A DNA stretch of 64,000 nt from Roseinatronobacter thiooxidans (GTDB lineage Bacteria > Pseudomonadota > Alphaproteobacteria > Rhodobacterales > Rhodobacteraceae), in NCBI RefSeq assembly GCF_001870675.1, contig NZ_MEHT01000001.1:294264-358263 (forward strand). Direction: 5' to 3'. Positions 51,955-61,131 of this stretch are shown here, in pieces. The notes beneath the pieces were generated by a model. That model did not search any database. It worked only from the letters and a program-made list of their open reading frames with translations, and was not told where the DNA came from. The translations under genes were made by a program, and so were the position numbers. Each line of letters starts with the position of its first letter. The first letter of the stretch is position 1.

Positions 51955-54390
51955 ATGCGTTTGCCCATAGATGACATCTTGCCTGAACTGACCGCCGCAT
52001 TGCGCCGCACAGGCCGCGCGGTGCTTCAGGCCCCACCCGGTGCAGGCAAGACAACGCGTGTGCCGCTTGCGTTGCTGGACCAGATTTCAGGCCGCATTCT
52101 GATGCTGGAGCCGCGCAGGCTGGCCGCGCGCGCCGCCGCCGAACAGATGGCGCGGCTTCTGGGCGAAGAGGTGGGCGCGCAGGTCGGCTACCGCATTCGG
52201 GGCGAAGCTGTCACCTCGCCCGCCACGCGGATCGAGGTGGTGACCGAGGGCATTCTGACGCGGATGCTGCAAAATGACCCCGAATTGCGTGGTGTCGGTG
52301 CGGTGATCTTTGATGAATTCCATGAACGCTCGCTTAATGCCGATCTGGGGTTGGCGCTGAGTTGGGAAGTGCGCGAAGCGCTGCGCCCTGATCTGGCGCT
52401 GGTCGTCATGTCGGCCACGCTGGATGCAGCGCCGGTTGCGCGATTGTTGGACGACGCACCGATCCTGACCGCGCAGGGCCGCGCCTTTGCGGTGGAAACC
52501 CGCTGGCTGGAGCGGCCCCGCCCAAAGGCGGAACGCTTCGAGACGGCCGCCGCCAACCTGATTGCGCAGGCCGTGGTCGAGGCGGAAGGGTCGGTTCTGG
52601 CCTTTCTGCCCGGTGAAGGGGAAATCCGGCGTGTGGCGGCGGCGTTGGAGGGGCGCGTGGGTGACGCTGAAATCCGCCCGCTTTATGGCGCGCTGCCCTT
52701 TGCCCAGCAACGCGCCGCCATTGCGCCGATGGCGGGGGGGCGTAAGATCGTGCTGGCCACCGCGATTGCCGAAACCTCGCTGACGATCGAGGATATTCGC
52801 ATTGTTGTTGATTGCGGGCTGGCGCGGCGCGCGCGGTTTGACCCCGGAACCGGCATGTCGCGGCTGGTCACCGAACGCGTCACCCGCGCCGAGGCAGAGC
52901 AGCGCCGCGGGCGGGCAGGGCGCGTGGCCGAGGGGCTGTGTTATCGCATGTGGGCGCGCAGCGAGGAGGGCGCGCTGGCAGCCTTCGCCCCGCCCGAGAT
53001 TGAACGCGCGGACCTGTCGGGGCTGGCGCTGGAACTGGCGGTCTGGGGCGGGGCCGAGGGGCTGCGCTTTCTGACCTCGCCGCCCGAGGGTGCCATTGCC
53101 GAGGCGCGCGCGCTGTTGCGCGGCCTTGGTGCGCTGGACGAGATGGCGCGCATCACAGCGCACGGCCGCGCCATGGCCGCGCTGCCGCTGCACCCCCGCC
53201 TTGCGCATATGCTGCTGGTCGCGGGCAAAGACGCCGCCCCGCTTGCGGCGCTGTTGTCTGACCGCGACATTCTGCAAGGGGCATCGGTCGATCTGGGGTT
53301 GCGATTGCAAGCGCTGCGCGACCCGCGCGGTTTTGCTGCGCGCGCGCCCCATGCGCTACACCGCGCGACATTGGAGCGGGTGCGCGAAGACATGCGCCGC
53401 CTTGCCCGACTGGCCCCCAAGCGCGAGGCGTCCCATAGCCCTGCCGAAATGGCCGCACTGGCTTATCCAGACCGGATCGGGCTGCGCCGCAAGGGCGATG
53501 CACCGCGCTATGTGCTGTCTGGCGGCAAGGGCGCGGTTCTGCCCGATGGCGACGGGCTGTCGCAGTTGCGGCTGCTGGTGGTGACAGACACTGACGGCAA
53601 CCCGCAAGAGGCGCGAATCCGGCAGGCGATTGCGCTGACAGATGGGGAATTGCGCGGCCTTTATGGCGATCAGATCCTCTGGCAAAATCGCTGCCACTGG
53701 TCAAAGCGCCACCGCCGGATTGAAGCGCGCGCGCAGGAATGTTTCGGCGCGCTGGTGCTGGATGACCGCCACTGGCGCGACCCTGACCCGCAGGCCATGA
53801 TGGGGGCGGCTTGCGACGGGATACGCGATTTGGGCTTGCCCCTGTCCGACGCCGCGCGGCGCTTTATTGCGCGGGTGGAATTGCTGCGCGCGCAAGGGGC
53901 AGAGCTGCCGGATATGCGCGAGGGCGCCCTGCTGGACGGGCTGGAGCGATGGCTTGGCCCGCATCTGGACGGGTGCCGCACGGCTGATCAGTTGCGCGCG
54001 TGCGATCTGCTGCCCGCCCTGCGCGGCATGCTGGACTGGGGGCAGATGCAGATGCTGGACGAGATGGCACCTGCGCAGTTCATCACGCCCTTGGGCAATA
54101 AGGTGGCCATAGATTATGCGGGCGAGGCCCCAGAAATTGCAGTGCGCCTGCAAGAGATGTTCGGTCTGGCCCGCCATCCGGTGATCGGCCCCAAACGCCA
54201 GCCCTTGCGGATTGTGCTGCTTTCACCCGCGCGCAGGCCTGTGCAGGTGACGATGGACCTGCCGGGCTTCTGGGCCGAGAGTTACGCCGATGTGCGCAAG
54301 GATATGCGCGGCCAATACCCCCGCCACCCATGGCCCGAAAACCCCTTGGAGGCCGCGCCCACCCTGCGGGCAAAACCGCGCAAAATCTGA
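51955..54390 (+). CDS. hrpB: ATP-dependent RNA helicase HrpB
   Basis: An 811-residue DEAH-type helicase. Motif I is PPGAGKTTRVPLALL, motif II is IFDEFHERSLNADLG (DEFH), motif III SATLD, motif VI QRRGRAGRVAEG. The C-terminal HrpB-specific region (LLDGLERWLGPHLDG, DYAGEAPEIAVRLQEMFGL) is present. The chosen start MRLPIDDILPELTAAL fits family N-termini; an upstream ATG at 51925 has no ribosome site. Function in vivo is poorly defined in the family. Confidence 0.94.
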   Translation: MRLPIDDILPELTAALRRTGRAVLQAPPGAGKTTRVPLALLDQISGRILMLEPRRLAARAAAEQMARLLGEEVGAQVGYRIRGEAVTSPATRIEVVTEGILTRMLQNDPELRGVGAVIFDEFHERSLNADLGLALSWEVREALRPDLALVVMSATLDAAPVARLLDDAPILTAQGRAFAVETRWLERPRPKAERFETAAANLIAQAVVEAEGSVLAFLPGEGEIRRVAAALEGRVGDAEIRPLYGALPFAQQRAAIAPMAGGRKIVLATAIAETSLTIEDIRIVVDCGLARRARFDPGTGMSRLVTERVTRAEAEQRRGRAGRVAEGLCYRMWARSEEGALAAFAPPEIERADLSGLALELAVWGGAEGLRFLTSPPEGAIAEARALLRGLGALDEMARITAHGRAMAALPLHPRLAHMLLVAGKDAAPLAALLSDRDILQGASVDLGLRLQALRDPRGFAARAPHALHRATLERVREDMRRLARLAPKREASHSPAEMAALAYPDRIGLRRKGDAPRYVLSGGKGAVLPDGDGLSQLRLLVVTDTDGNPQEARIRQAIALTDGELRGLYGDQILWQNRCHWSKRHRRIEARAQECFGALVLDDRHWRDPDPQAMMGAACDGIRDLGLPLSDAARRFIARVELLRAQGAELPDMREGALLDGLERWLGPHLDGCRTADQLRACDLLPALRGMLDWGQMQMLDEMAPAQFITPLGNKVAIDYAGEAPEIAVRLQEMFGLARHPVIGPKRQPLRIVLLSPARRPVQVTMDLPGFWAESYADVRKDMRGQYPRHPWPENPLEAAPTLRAKPRKI

Positions 54391-54448
54391 GGCGTTGCGC
54401 AGGCTGATGCCTTGTAGTGAGTATTTTTAGCAAGAAAATGAGGACGGG

Positions 54449-55273
54449 TCAGCGCGGGCGGATATGGGCCGTGACGGGGCTTTCACGGGCGATGCGCAGG
54501 ATGGCTTGATCGAGGGGTTCATAGGCGACCGACATTGTATGGGCATTGGCGTGAATGATCATGTCGGGGGCGCTGACCCAAGCCACATGGCCGCGCCAGA
54601 ACAGCAGATCGCCGCGCTGTTTGGGTGTACCTTCGGCAAGGGCGGGGCCAAGCGCGCGTTCCTGAAGATCGCTGTCGCCCGGGCAGGGGCAGCCACAGGC
54701 TTGCAGCGCGAGTTGCACAAGCGCCGAACAGTCAAGCCCCGCGCGGGAATTGCCGCCCCAGAGATAGGGGGTGCCGATGAGGCTTTCGGCGACGCTGACA
54801 GGGTCGGATTCCGGTGTGGTGAGGGGGGCGAGATGCTGTTGTGGCAGCCAGTGGCCGTCACGGGTTTGCAGGAATGCGCCTTGTGCGCTGATGATTTCGA
54901 CACAGGCATTGAGCGAGAGGGCAGCGCGCTCGGGGCTTTTCAGGTCGGGCGCGGAATAGAGATGGGTGGCGGGGGCGCGCACGCGGTGGGTTGGGCTGTG
55001 ATCCTCGCCCAGATCGGCGCTGGAGAGCCAGCCGCAATAGCCGTCCCCCTCGGCCTGAATATAGGAAAACGCGCCGCTCTGGTCGATCACGCAGACCCGC
55101 GCGCCGCGCAAAAGCTGGCGGTCGCGCGGGCCATCGGGGCTGCGCCACAGATCGCTGAGCGGCGCTGCCACGCGCATCATCTGCCCTTGGGTGAAGGCGG
55201 GCGCGTCGATCTGGCCTTGCAGCCGGATATGGGCCACGCGCCCGCTGAAAGGGGTGATGCGCGGATCGCTCAT
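54449..55273 (-). CDS. NlpC/P60-family cysteine peptidase with SH3-like N terminus
   Basis: A 274-residue protein. An SH3b-type targeting part (about 20-145) is followed by an NlpC/P60 domain (about 155-265). The catalytic Cys is in SRAGLDCSALVQLAL, the His in LLFWRGHVAWVSAPD and the third residue is in MIIHANAH. The family cuts D-Glu-meso-diaminopimelate or related peptide bonds. No signal peptide is visible, so it may act on muropeptides inside the cell. It overlaps the upstream aminopeptidase gene by 4 bp (ATGA), suggesting joint peptide recycling. Confidence 0.92.
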   Translation of the reverse strand: MSDPRITPFSGRVAHIRLQGQIDAPAFTQGQMMRVAAPLSDLWRSPDGPRDRQLLRGARVCVIDQSGAFSYIQAEGDGYCGWLSSADLGEDHSPTHRVRAPATHLYSAPDLKSPERAALSLNACVEIISAQGAFLQTRDGHWLPQQHLAPLTTPESDPVSVAESLIGTPYLWGGNSRAGLDCSALVQLALQACGCPCPGDSDLQERALGPALAEGTPKQRGDLLFWRGHVAWVSAPDMIIHANAHTMSVAYEPLDQAILRIARESPVTAHIRPR

Positions 55274-56679
55274 GGGTGCAGAAGGCCCGGAAGGGCTGCG
55301 AACAGCGCGCGCGCGCCTTGGCCTGCGCCGCCTTTGGGCCGTGCGGGGGCCGCGCTGGGCTGGTGGCCGTAAATGTCGAAATGGGCAAAGCGGGGGGTGG
55401 CCTCGACAAAGCGGTTGAGAAACAGCGCCGCCGTGATCGCGCCCGCCATGCCGCCAGAGGGGGCATTGTCGAGATCGGCAATGCCCGGCTCGATCATCGA
55501 TTCATAGGCGGGATGCAGGGGCAATTGCCAAAGCGGGTCGCGCACCTGCGCGCTGGCCTGCATCAGGGCCGCGGCCATTGCGGGGTCCGTGCTGAAAAAC
55601 GGCGCGATATCCGGCCCCATCGCCACCCGCGCGGCCCCTGTCAGCGTGGCCATGCAGACCAGCATATCGGGGGTTTCCTCATCCGCGAGGGCCAGCGCAT
55701 CGGCCAGCACAAGTCGGCCTTCGGCGTCGGTGTTGTTCACCTCGACACTCAACCCCTTGCGCGAGATCAGAATGTCGCCGGGGCGCATGGCATTGGCGGA
55801 AACAGAGTTTTCCACAGCCGGCACCAGCACCCGCAACTGCACCTGCCAGCCCTGCGCCATGATCATATGCGCAAGCCCCATGACCGTGGCAGCCCCGCCC
55901 ATGTCTTTCTTCATCAACCCCATCGAGGCACCGGGTTTCAGGTTCAGCCCGCCTGTGTCGAAACACACGCCCTTGCCCACAAGGGTCAGGCGTGGGCCGG
56001 ATTTGCCCCAGCGCATGTCCAGCAGGCGCGGGCTGCGGTCAGAGGCGCGACCCACCGCATGGATCAGCGGCAGGTTCTGGTGCAGCAGATCATCGCCCGC
56101 AATCACACTGGCTGTCGCGCTGTGTTCCGTGGCAAGCGCCAGAAAGGCCGCTTCCAGTTCCTGCGGCCCCATATGCGAGGCGGGTGTGTTGATCAGCTCG
56201 CGGGTCAGCGCCTCGCCTGCGGCGATGGCCTCGATCCGGCCTGTGTCCAGTTGGGCGGGCGCGACCAGCATGGCCTGTGCGGGCGCTTCTGTCTGGCGGA
56301 AGCGGCGAAAGCGGTAACCGGCCAGACACCAGCCAAGGGCCTCTTCCTCCAACTCCTCTGGGGTAAGCATGTGGTGCAGCCGGTAGGTGCGGGCAGGCAG
56401 TTTTGCGCGTGCACCCCCAAAGCAGAAGCGCTGGCGCGCGCGCTCTTTGGCTGTGCCGCGCCCGATGGCGGCAAGCGCCATGCCCCCGTCGCTGTCAGGG
56501 ACCAGCGCCACTTCGCCCGGTTTGGCGCTGAAGCCCAAGCTTTCCAGCCATGTGCGCACGCGCCGGGGCTGCATGTCGGTCCAGGCTTCCAAGTCTTCGG
56601 CATTGACCAGATGCAGGTCAATGGCGGTGCTGGTTTCCGCGACAAATACCATGGGCGAGGGGGGGCTGTCCTGAGTCAT
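55270..56679 (-). CDS. Leucyl aminopeptidase (M17 family, PepB-like)
   Basis: A 469-residue cytosolic metallo-aminopeptidase. The metal and catalytic residues are in VGKGVCFDTGGLNLKP, MKKDMGGAATVMG, the hallmark NTDAEGRLVLADAL and the KxDMGGA motif. The N-terminal domain is divergent. Coupled with the NlpC/P60 peptidase, it likely degrades cell-wall or general peptides. Length is normal for PepA/PepB. Confidence 0.93.
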   Translation of the reverse strand: MTQDSPPSPMVFVAETSTAIDLHLVNAEDLEAWTDMQPRRVRTWLESLGFSAKPGEVALVPDSDGGMALAAIGRGTAKERARQRFCFGGARAKLPARTYRLHHMLTPEELEEEALGWCLAGYRFRRFRQTEAPAQAMLVAPAQLDTGRIEAIAAGEALTRELINTPASHMGPQELEAAFLALATEHSATASVIAGDDLLHQNLPLIHAVGRASDRSPRLLDMRWGKSGPRLTLVGKGVCFDTGGLNLKPGASMGLMKKDMGGAATVMGLAHMIMAQGWQVQLRVLVPAVENSVSANAMRPGDILISRKGLSVEVNNTDAEGRLVLADALALADEETPDMLVCMATLTGAARVAMGPDIAPFFSTDPAMAAALMQASAQVRDPLWQLPLHPAYESMIEPGIADLDNAPSGGMAGAITAALFLNRFVEATPRFAHFDIYGHQPSAAPARPKGGAGQGARALFAALPGLLHP

Positions 56680-56774
56680 TGGGTGTTCCGCATTGTGCTG
56701 TTCAGGGGGTGCCTGAAATCAGGTGGGTAAGGTGGGAAAGGGCTGTATCAGTGGCGATTGTCGCGGCCTTTGGT

Positions 56775-57158
56775 CTATTCCGGCATGACAGAGGAATGAT
56801 GCTCGATGATTTTCCATCCCTCGGGGTCTTTGCGGTAGACGAATGTATAGCGGCATAAAAGCTGCGTGTCAGTGCCATCGATGGTCAGATCGAAAGTGTA
56901 GATGCCGGAATTTATGGCCAAAGAGTCAAGCAGGCGGATGTTTTGCTGGATGATCCTGCCTTTGGGCTTTTTCTTGAGAAAGCGCGTGAAATATTCCTGA
57001 ACCGCGGCCGGAGTCTTGCGTATTTCATTGGATACAGTGGGCAGCAAGACAGCATCTTTGGCATAAAGGGCGGCAACCTGCGCGGCATCAAGGCTTTGTA
57101 GCGCTGCATTCCAGTCATTAAACAAATGTGCGATTTCATCTCGTGCGCTAAATGGCAT
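56775..57158 (-). CDS. SnoaL/NTF2-like (SgcJ/EcaC-type) protein
   Basis: A 127-residue cone-fold protein with HLFNDWNAALQSLDAAQVAALYAKDAVLLPTVS at its start and IYTFDLTIDGTDTQLLCRYTFVYRKD with PEGWKIIEHHSSVMPE at its end, the pattern of the SgcJ/EcaC branch (related to CaMKII association domains). A ribosome site is weak. No catalytic function can be assigned. It is divergent from the HNH gene, 98 bp away. Confidence 0.8.
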   Translation of the reverse strand: MPFSARDEIAHLFNDWNAALQSLDAAQVAALYAKDAVLLPTVSNEIRKTPAAVQEYFTRFLKKKPKGRIIQQNIRLLDSLAINSGIYTFDLTIDGTDTQLLCRYTFVYRKDPEGWKIIEHHSSVMPE

Positions 57159-57256
57159 TCTCAAGTCCCTTATTCCCGCGTCAGTGACGGACTGGTGGTG
57201 CGACTGTCTTTCATTACATAGGTTAACAATATATCGGGCATAAGGGCAGTGCGGAA

Positions 57257-57580
57257 ATGGACATATTTCAAAGCGATATCTCACAGCATCCGGCCTGCCC
57301 GCTATGTGGCCGGCCGATTCCGCCCGATGTGCCGCAAAGCCTGCATCACCTTGTGCCGAAACTGCGCGGAGGCAAAGGCGGGCCGGTGGTTTTGCTGCAC
57401 CATATTTGCCACAAAGAAATCCATGCCAGTCTGAAAGAATCCGAACTTGCACGCAATTACAACACGATAGAGGCGTTGCGCGGACATCCGAGGCTGGCGC
57501 GGTTTATCGACTGGGTGGCGCGCCGACCGCCGGATTTCGCGTCTAAAACCCCCGGTGCGCGGCGCAAGCGGCGGCGCTAA
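57257..57580 (+). CDS. Small HNH-type nuclease-like protein
   Basis: A 107-residue protein with a zinc-binding CPLCGRPIP and the HNH-type core SLHHLVPKLRGGKGGP followed by HHICHKEIHA. The HH-N-H arrangement fits stand-alone HNH proteins. A basic tail (PGARRKRRR) may bind nucleic acid. No restriction methylase or defence gene is next to it. The biological role is unknown. Confidence 0.85.
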   Translation: MDIFQSDISQHPACPLCGRPIPPDVPQSLHHLVPKLRGGKGGPVVLLHHICHKEIHASLKESELARNYNTIEALRGHPRLARFIDWVARRPPDFASKTPGARRKRRR

Positions 57581-57638
57581 TGCTTTCTTAAACTCTTGCG
57601 TGGATAGTGTGTGCACATGCTCAGGGACAGGTGCAGCC

Positions 57639-58085
57639 ATGCAGGTGCAGGTGCAGAATGATACAGAAAAGATAAGGGCGCCCAAGGATCGACTGGCAGA
57701 TCGGCAGGCGCGTGTCGGGATTATCGCCAATCTGGTCGATCTGCCCTGCCCTGTGGCACCTGCGCGCGATGTCTGGACCAGATGGCCGAACCTGCAATCG
57801 GCCCGCCGGAAAAAGCAACGCGTTGCTGTGCGGCCGGATCAGGCAGATTTGGAAGACGCTGTGTTGAGTGGCGCATTGCTGGCTGCATTTGCCAGGGAAA
57901 TACGCGCGGAAGCGCATGGGCGCGGGCCATCGAAAACAGTGTTCCGGTATGACAGGGACGCATTGGCCAATATGACAGCGGCAGGGGTTGGGGGCTGGCG
58001 CAAGCGCGGGGCGCGCGCATTGCCTCTTGCCGCATTCGGCGGTGTGGCGCTGGGACTGGGGGCGGTCTGGTGGCTGCTGCTGTAA
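57639..58085 (+). CDS. Hypothetical protein with C-terminal membrane anchor, 148 residues
   Basis: A charged cytosolic part (RAPKDRLADRQARVGIIANLVDL, SARRKKQRVAVRPDQADLED, SKTVFRYDRDALANMTAAG) is followed by a C-terminal helix LPLAAFGGVALGLGAVWWLL at the very end. This is a tail-anchored-like layout. The start after GGGACAGG is the best of several. It follows the HNH gene by 58 bp. I recognise no family. Confidence 0.5.
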   Translation: MQVQVQNDTEKIRAPKDRLADRQARVGIIANLVDLPCPVAPARDVWTRWPNLQSARRKKQRVAVRPDQADLEDAVLSGALLAAFAREIRAEAHGRGPSKTVFRYDRDALANMTAAGVGGWRKRGARALPLAAFGGVALGLGAVWWLLL

Positions 58086-58249
58086 TGCGGGCGACTGCTT
58101 GCCATGGGGCAAGCGCGCATGCGCAATTTGGCGGCGCAGGGGCAGTGTGCATTCATGAACATGCGCGGTTCGCAGACTGTGGGTTGCTTTGGCGCCGGAT
58201 TACACCGATCTGTACCTCGTAAATACATGTCTGATCGGAGAGTGCTGTC

Positions 58250-59161
58250 ATGTCTATCCGCCCCACATTGGAAACCCGCAAGGCGCAACCCACACTGGAA
58301 GGGGCAGGCGTTCACCTGCACCGCGCCTTTGGCTTTCACGACCCGTCCGAACTGGACCCGTTCCTGTTATTCGATGATTTCCGCAATGACATACCCGAAC
58401 ATTTCCTGCGCGGCTTCCCGTGGCACCCACATCGCGGGATCGAGACGATCACCTATGTTCTGGCGGGCGAGGTGGACCATGGCGACAGCCTTGGCAATAC
58501 CGGCACGCTGGGCGCGGGCGATGTACAATGGATGACGGCGGGGTCGGGCATTTTGCATCAGGAAATGCCGCGCGGAAACAGGCAAGGCCAGATGCATGGC
58601 TTCCAGCTCTGGGCAAACCTGCCGGGCAGCCTGAAGATGACCGCGCCGCGCTATCAGGATGTGCAGGCAACCGAGATACCCGAGATTATTGACGATGACG
58701 GCACCAAGGTGCGCGTGGTTGTTGGCGATTTCTGGGGCAAGCGCGGGCCGGTCGATGGTATTGCGGCTGATCCGCAATATCTGGATATTTCCGTGCCGCC
58801 CGGCGTGCGCAAAACCTTCAAGGTTGACACCTATCGCCGCGCCTTTGCCTATGTCTTTGCGGGGGCGGGGGTGTTTTCGGATGCGTCCAAACCCTCTGGC
58901 GTGCTGCTGGAGAAAGAGGTCATGGGGCAGGAGGTCAATATCCGCGACATGTCTGGCGACCGCACCTTGGTGCGCTTTGGCACAGGTGACGAAGTCACTG
59001 TGCAGGCAGGTGAGGAGGGTGTGCGTTTCCTGCTGATCTCTGGCGCGCCCTTGCAAGAGCCTGTCGCATGGCACGGGCCGATTGTGATGAACACGCAGGC
59101 CGAGATTCAGCAAGCCATCCGCGATCTGCGCAATGGCACCTTTATCCGCGCCGCACATTAA
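58250..59161 (+). CDS. Pirin-family protein
   Basis: A 303-residue double cupin. The N-terminal metal site is in WHPHRGIETITYVLAGEVDHGDS and GSGILHQEMP (His, His, His, Glu). The C-terminal cupin (about 180-280) lacks obvious ligands, as usual. Family members include quercetinases and regulators; the specific role is not predictable. A GGAGAG site precedes the ATG. Confidence 0.93.
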   Translation: MSIRPTLETRKAQPTLEGAGVHLHRAFGFHDPSELDPFLLFDDFRNDIPEHFLRGFPWHPHRGIETITYVLAGEVDHGDSLGNTGTLGAGDVQWMTAGSGILHQEMPRGNRQGQMHGFQLWANLPGSLKMTAPRYQDVQATEIPEIIDDDGTKVRVVVGDFWGKRGPVDGIAADPQYLDISVPPGVRKTFKVDTYRRAFAYVFAGAGVFSDASKPSGVLLEKEVMGQEVNIRDMSGDRTLVRFGTGDEVTVQAGEEGVRFLLISGAPLQEPVAWHGPIVMNTQAEIQQAIRDLRNGTFIRAAH

Positions 59162-59168
59162 GCGTTTG

Positions 59169-59199
59169 CGCGCGGCCCCTGTTCGACACGGGCCGCGCG
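59169..59199. terminator. GC-rich hairpin after the pirin gene
   Basis: CGCGCGGCCC (59169-59178) pairs exactly with GGGCCGCGCG (59190-59199) around an 11-base loop. No T-tract follows, so it is a weak or Rho-assisted terminator at best. Confidence 0.5.
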
Positions 59200-59235
59200 A
59201 CATATGTAAGGGGCAGGAATAACCAGAGGACAGTC

Positions 59236-59988
59236 ATGCAGCGCGCGATCATTCAGGTATCCGGGGCCGATCCTGCGAAATTCTTGCAAGGGCTGGTCAG
59301 CAATGACCTTGGCCGACTGGCGCGCGACGGCATTGTTTACGCGGCATTGCTGACGCCGCAAGGCAAGTATCTGGCCGATTTCTTCCTTGTCGCGCATGAA
59401 GGCAGCATACTGATAGATGTCGCCGAACCCCTTGCCGATGATCTGGTCAAGCGGCTTAGCCTGTATAAACTGCGCGCGCCCATCACGTTGGAGCGCGTGG
59501 CCCTGCCTGTCAGCCGCGGCACGGGTCCGGCCCCCGATGGTGCGCTGGCCGATCCGCGCCACCCCGCGCTGGGCTGGCGCGTCTATGGCCGCGATTTGCC
59601 CGACGACGGCACCGATTGGAACGCGCTGCGCGTAGCCCATTGCGTGCCAGAAGCGGGGATCGAGCTGATCCCCAATGAGACATTCATTCTTGAAGCAGGG
59701 TTTGACCGGCTGAACGGCGTTGATTTTCGCAAAGGCTGTTATGTCGGGCAGGAAGTCACCGCGCGCATGCAGCACAAGACAGCGTTGCGCAAAGGGTTCG
59801 TCACTGTAGCGGTTGAAGGCGCGGCCCCAGTGGGCGCTGACATCATGTCGGGCGAGAAGGTCGCGGGGCAGCTGTTCACCCAGGCGGCAGGCAAGGCGAT
59901 TGCGTTCTTGCGTTTTGAGCGTGCAAGTGCTGCTATGCAGGCAGGCAGTGCGCGCGTGCTGTGGCAAGAGCCTGCGCAACCCGCTTGA
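59236..59988 (+). CDS. ygfZ: Folate-binding Fe-S cluster assembly protein YgfZ
   Basis: A 250-residue protein with the YgfZ hallmark KGCYVGQEVTARMQHK near residue 165 and an N-terminal GcvT-like folate domain (FLQGLVSNDLGRL, YAALLTPQGKYLADFFLV). It helps maintain Fe-S enzymes with tetrahydrofolate bound. The start at 59236 has an AGAGGA site; the longer upstream frame overlaps the pirin gene. Confidence 0.92.
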   Translation: MQRAIIQVSGADPAKFLQGLVSNDLGRLARDGIVYAALLTPQGKYLADFFLVAHEGSILIDVAEPLADDLVKRLSLYKLRAPITLERVALPVSRGTGPAPDGALADPRHPALGWRVYGRDLPDDGTDWNALRVAHCVPEAGIELIPNETFILEAGFDRLNGVDFRKGCYVGQEVTARMQHKTALRKGFVTVAVEGAAPVGADIMSGEKVAGQLFTQAAGKAIAFLRFERASAAMQAGSARVLWQEPAQPA

Positions 59989-60039
59989 TTTCGCGCGCGC
60001 CGTCATGTTAGCGATACCGAAGTCAAGTCGGGGAACGGC

Positions 60040-61029
60040 ATGTCTTCATTCAATCGTCTAAGCCAATCTGCCTTTGCTGGCCCTGCGCTGGCCCTGACGG
60101 CTTTCGCGTTGTTCTCGGTGCATGATGTCATCGTAAAGTCGCTTGGCGGGTCTTACAGCCCTGTGCAGATCGTATTTTTCAGCGTTTTGCTGGGGCTGCC
60201 CTTGGCGATGGTGCTGCTGATGCGCGACCCGACAGATGGCAATCTTTTGCCCCGCAGGCCCGGTTGGACCGCGCTGCGCACAGGTGCGGCCGTTGTGACG
60301 GGCGTGAGCGTCTTTTACGCATTCAGTGTGCTGCCCCTTGCACAGACCTATGCGATTCTTTTTGCAACCCCGCTGCTGATTACCATGCTGTCCGTCCCCA
60401 TATTGGGAGAGCGCGTGGGCCTGCACCGGGGCGCTGCGGTGCTGGTGGGTTTGGTGGGGGTGCTGATCGTGCTGCGCCCCGGACAGGGCGAGGGGATCGG
60501 CGCGGGCCATCTGGCCGCGATGCTTGGGGCCTGTGCCAGTGCCTTCGCCTCGATCATCATCCGCAAGATCGGCGATGAGGAGCGCAATGTTGTCCTGCTG
60601 CTCTATCCCATGATGGCGAATTTGCTGCTGATGGGCGCGGCCTTGCCCTTTGTGTACCGTCCCATGCCACTGGCCGATTTCGGCGCGCTGGCGCTGATGG
60701 CCTGCCTTGCGCTGGTGGCCAGTCTGTGTGTGATTGCCGCCTATAAACGCGCGCCCGCCTTCCAGATCGCGCCGATGCAATATTCACAAATCATCTGGGC
60801 CGTGATCTTCGGCGCGCTGTTCTTTGGCGAGGGGGTGGATGTTCTGACAATTGCCGGTGCGGCAGTGATTATTCTAAGCGGTATTTACATTGTCATGCGC
60901 GAGGATAAGGCCAATGTCTCTGACAATCGCCCTGTTCTGGCCACCCGCACCCGTACCGATACAGGCACCTATCCGCGCGCCAGTCATCTGGGCAAACTGG
61001 ATGAGGAACAGGGGCCGGACAAGCCCTAG
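60040..61029 (+). CDS. EamA-family drug/metabolite transporter
   Basis: A 329-residue membrane protein with about ten helices in two EamA repeats (about 15-145 and 160-290). The motif VLPLAQTYAILFATPLLIT and the VLVGLVGVLIVLRPGQGE loop match the family. A polar tail of about 40 residues follows the last helix. Substrate unknown; related proteins export amino acids or metabolites. Confidence 0.92.
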   Translation: MSSFNRLSQSAFAGPALALTAFALFSVHDVIVKSLGGSYSPVQIVFFSVLLGLPLAMVLLMRDPTDGNLLPRRPGWTALRTGAAVVTGVSVFYAFSVLPLAQTYAILFATPLLITMLSVPILGERVGLHRGAAVLVGLVGVLIVLRPGQGEGIGAGHLAAMLGACASAFASIIIRKIGDEERNVVLLLYPMMANLLLMGAALPFVYRPMPLADFGALALMACLALVASLCVIAAYKRAPAFQIAPMQYSQIIWAVIFGALFFGEGVDVLTIAGAAVIILSGIYIVMREDKANVSDNRPVLATRTRTDTGTYPRASHLGKLDEEQGPDKP

Positions 61030-61131
61030 GCGCGGCACAAAGGCAACGTGTTGACGCATGATGGAAAAAACCCGCCCATTGCGCTGGCTTCACCCCCGAT
61101 CTGGCGCTAAAGACAAGCGCAAGAGGTGGTC

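Noticed and set aside
52087..53352. 421-codon open frame on the - strand
   Set aside because: Antisense of hrpB with basic, low-complexity composition.
55276..56730. 484-codon open frame on the + strand
   Set aside because: Antisense shadow of the M17 aminopeptidase, whose NTDAEGRL motif is unmistakable.
57257..57580. Restriction-modification or CRISPR-linked nuclease
   Set aside because: Only a small HNH protein is present; no methylase, cas gene or repeat array exists in the window.
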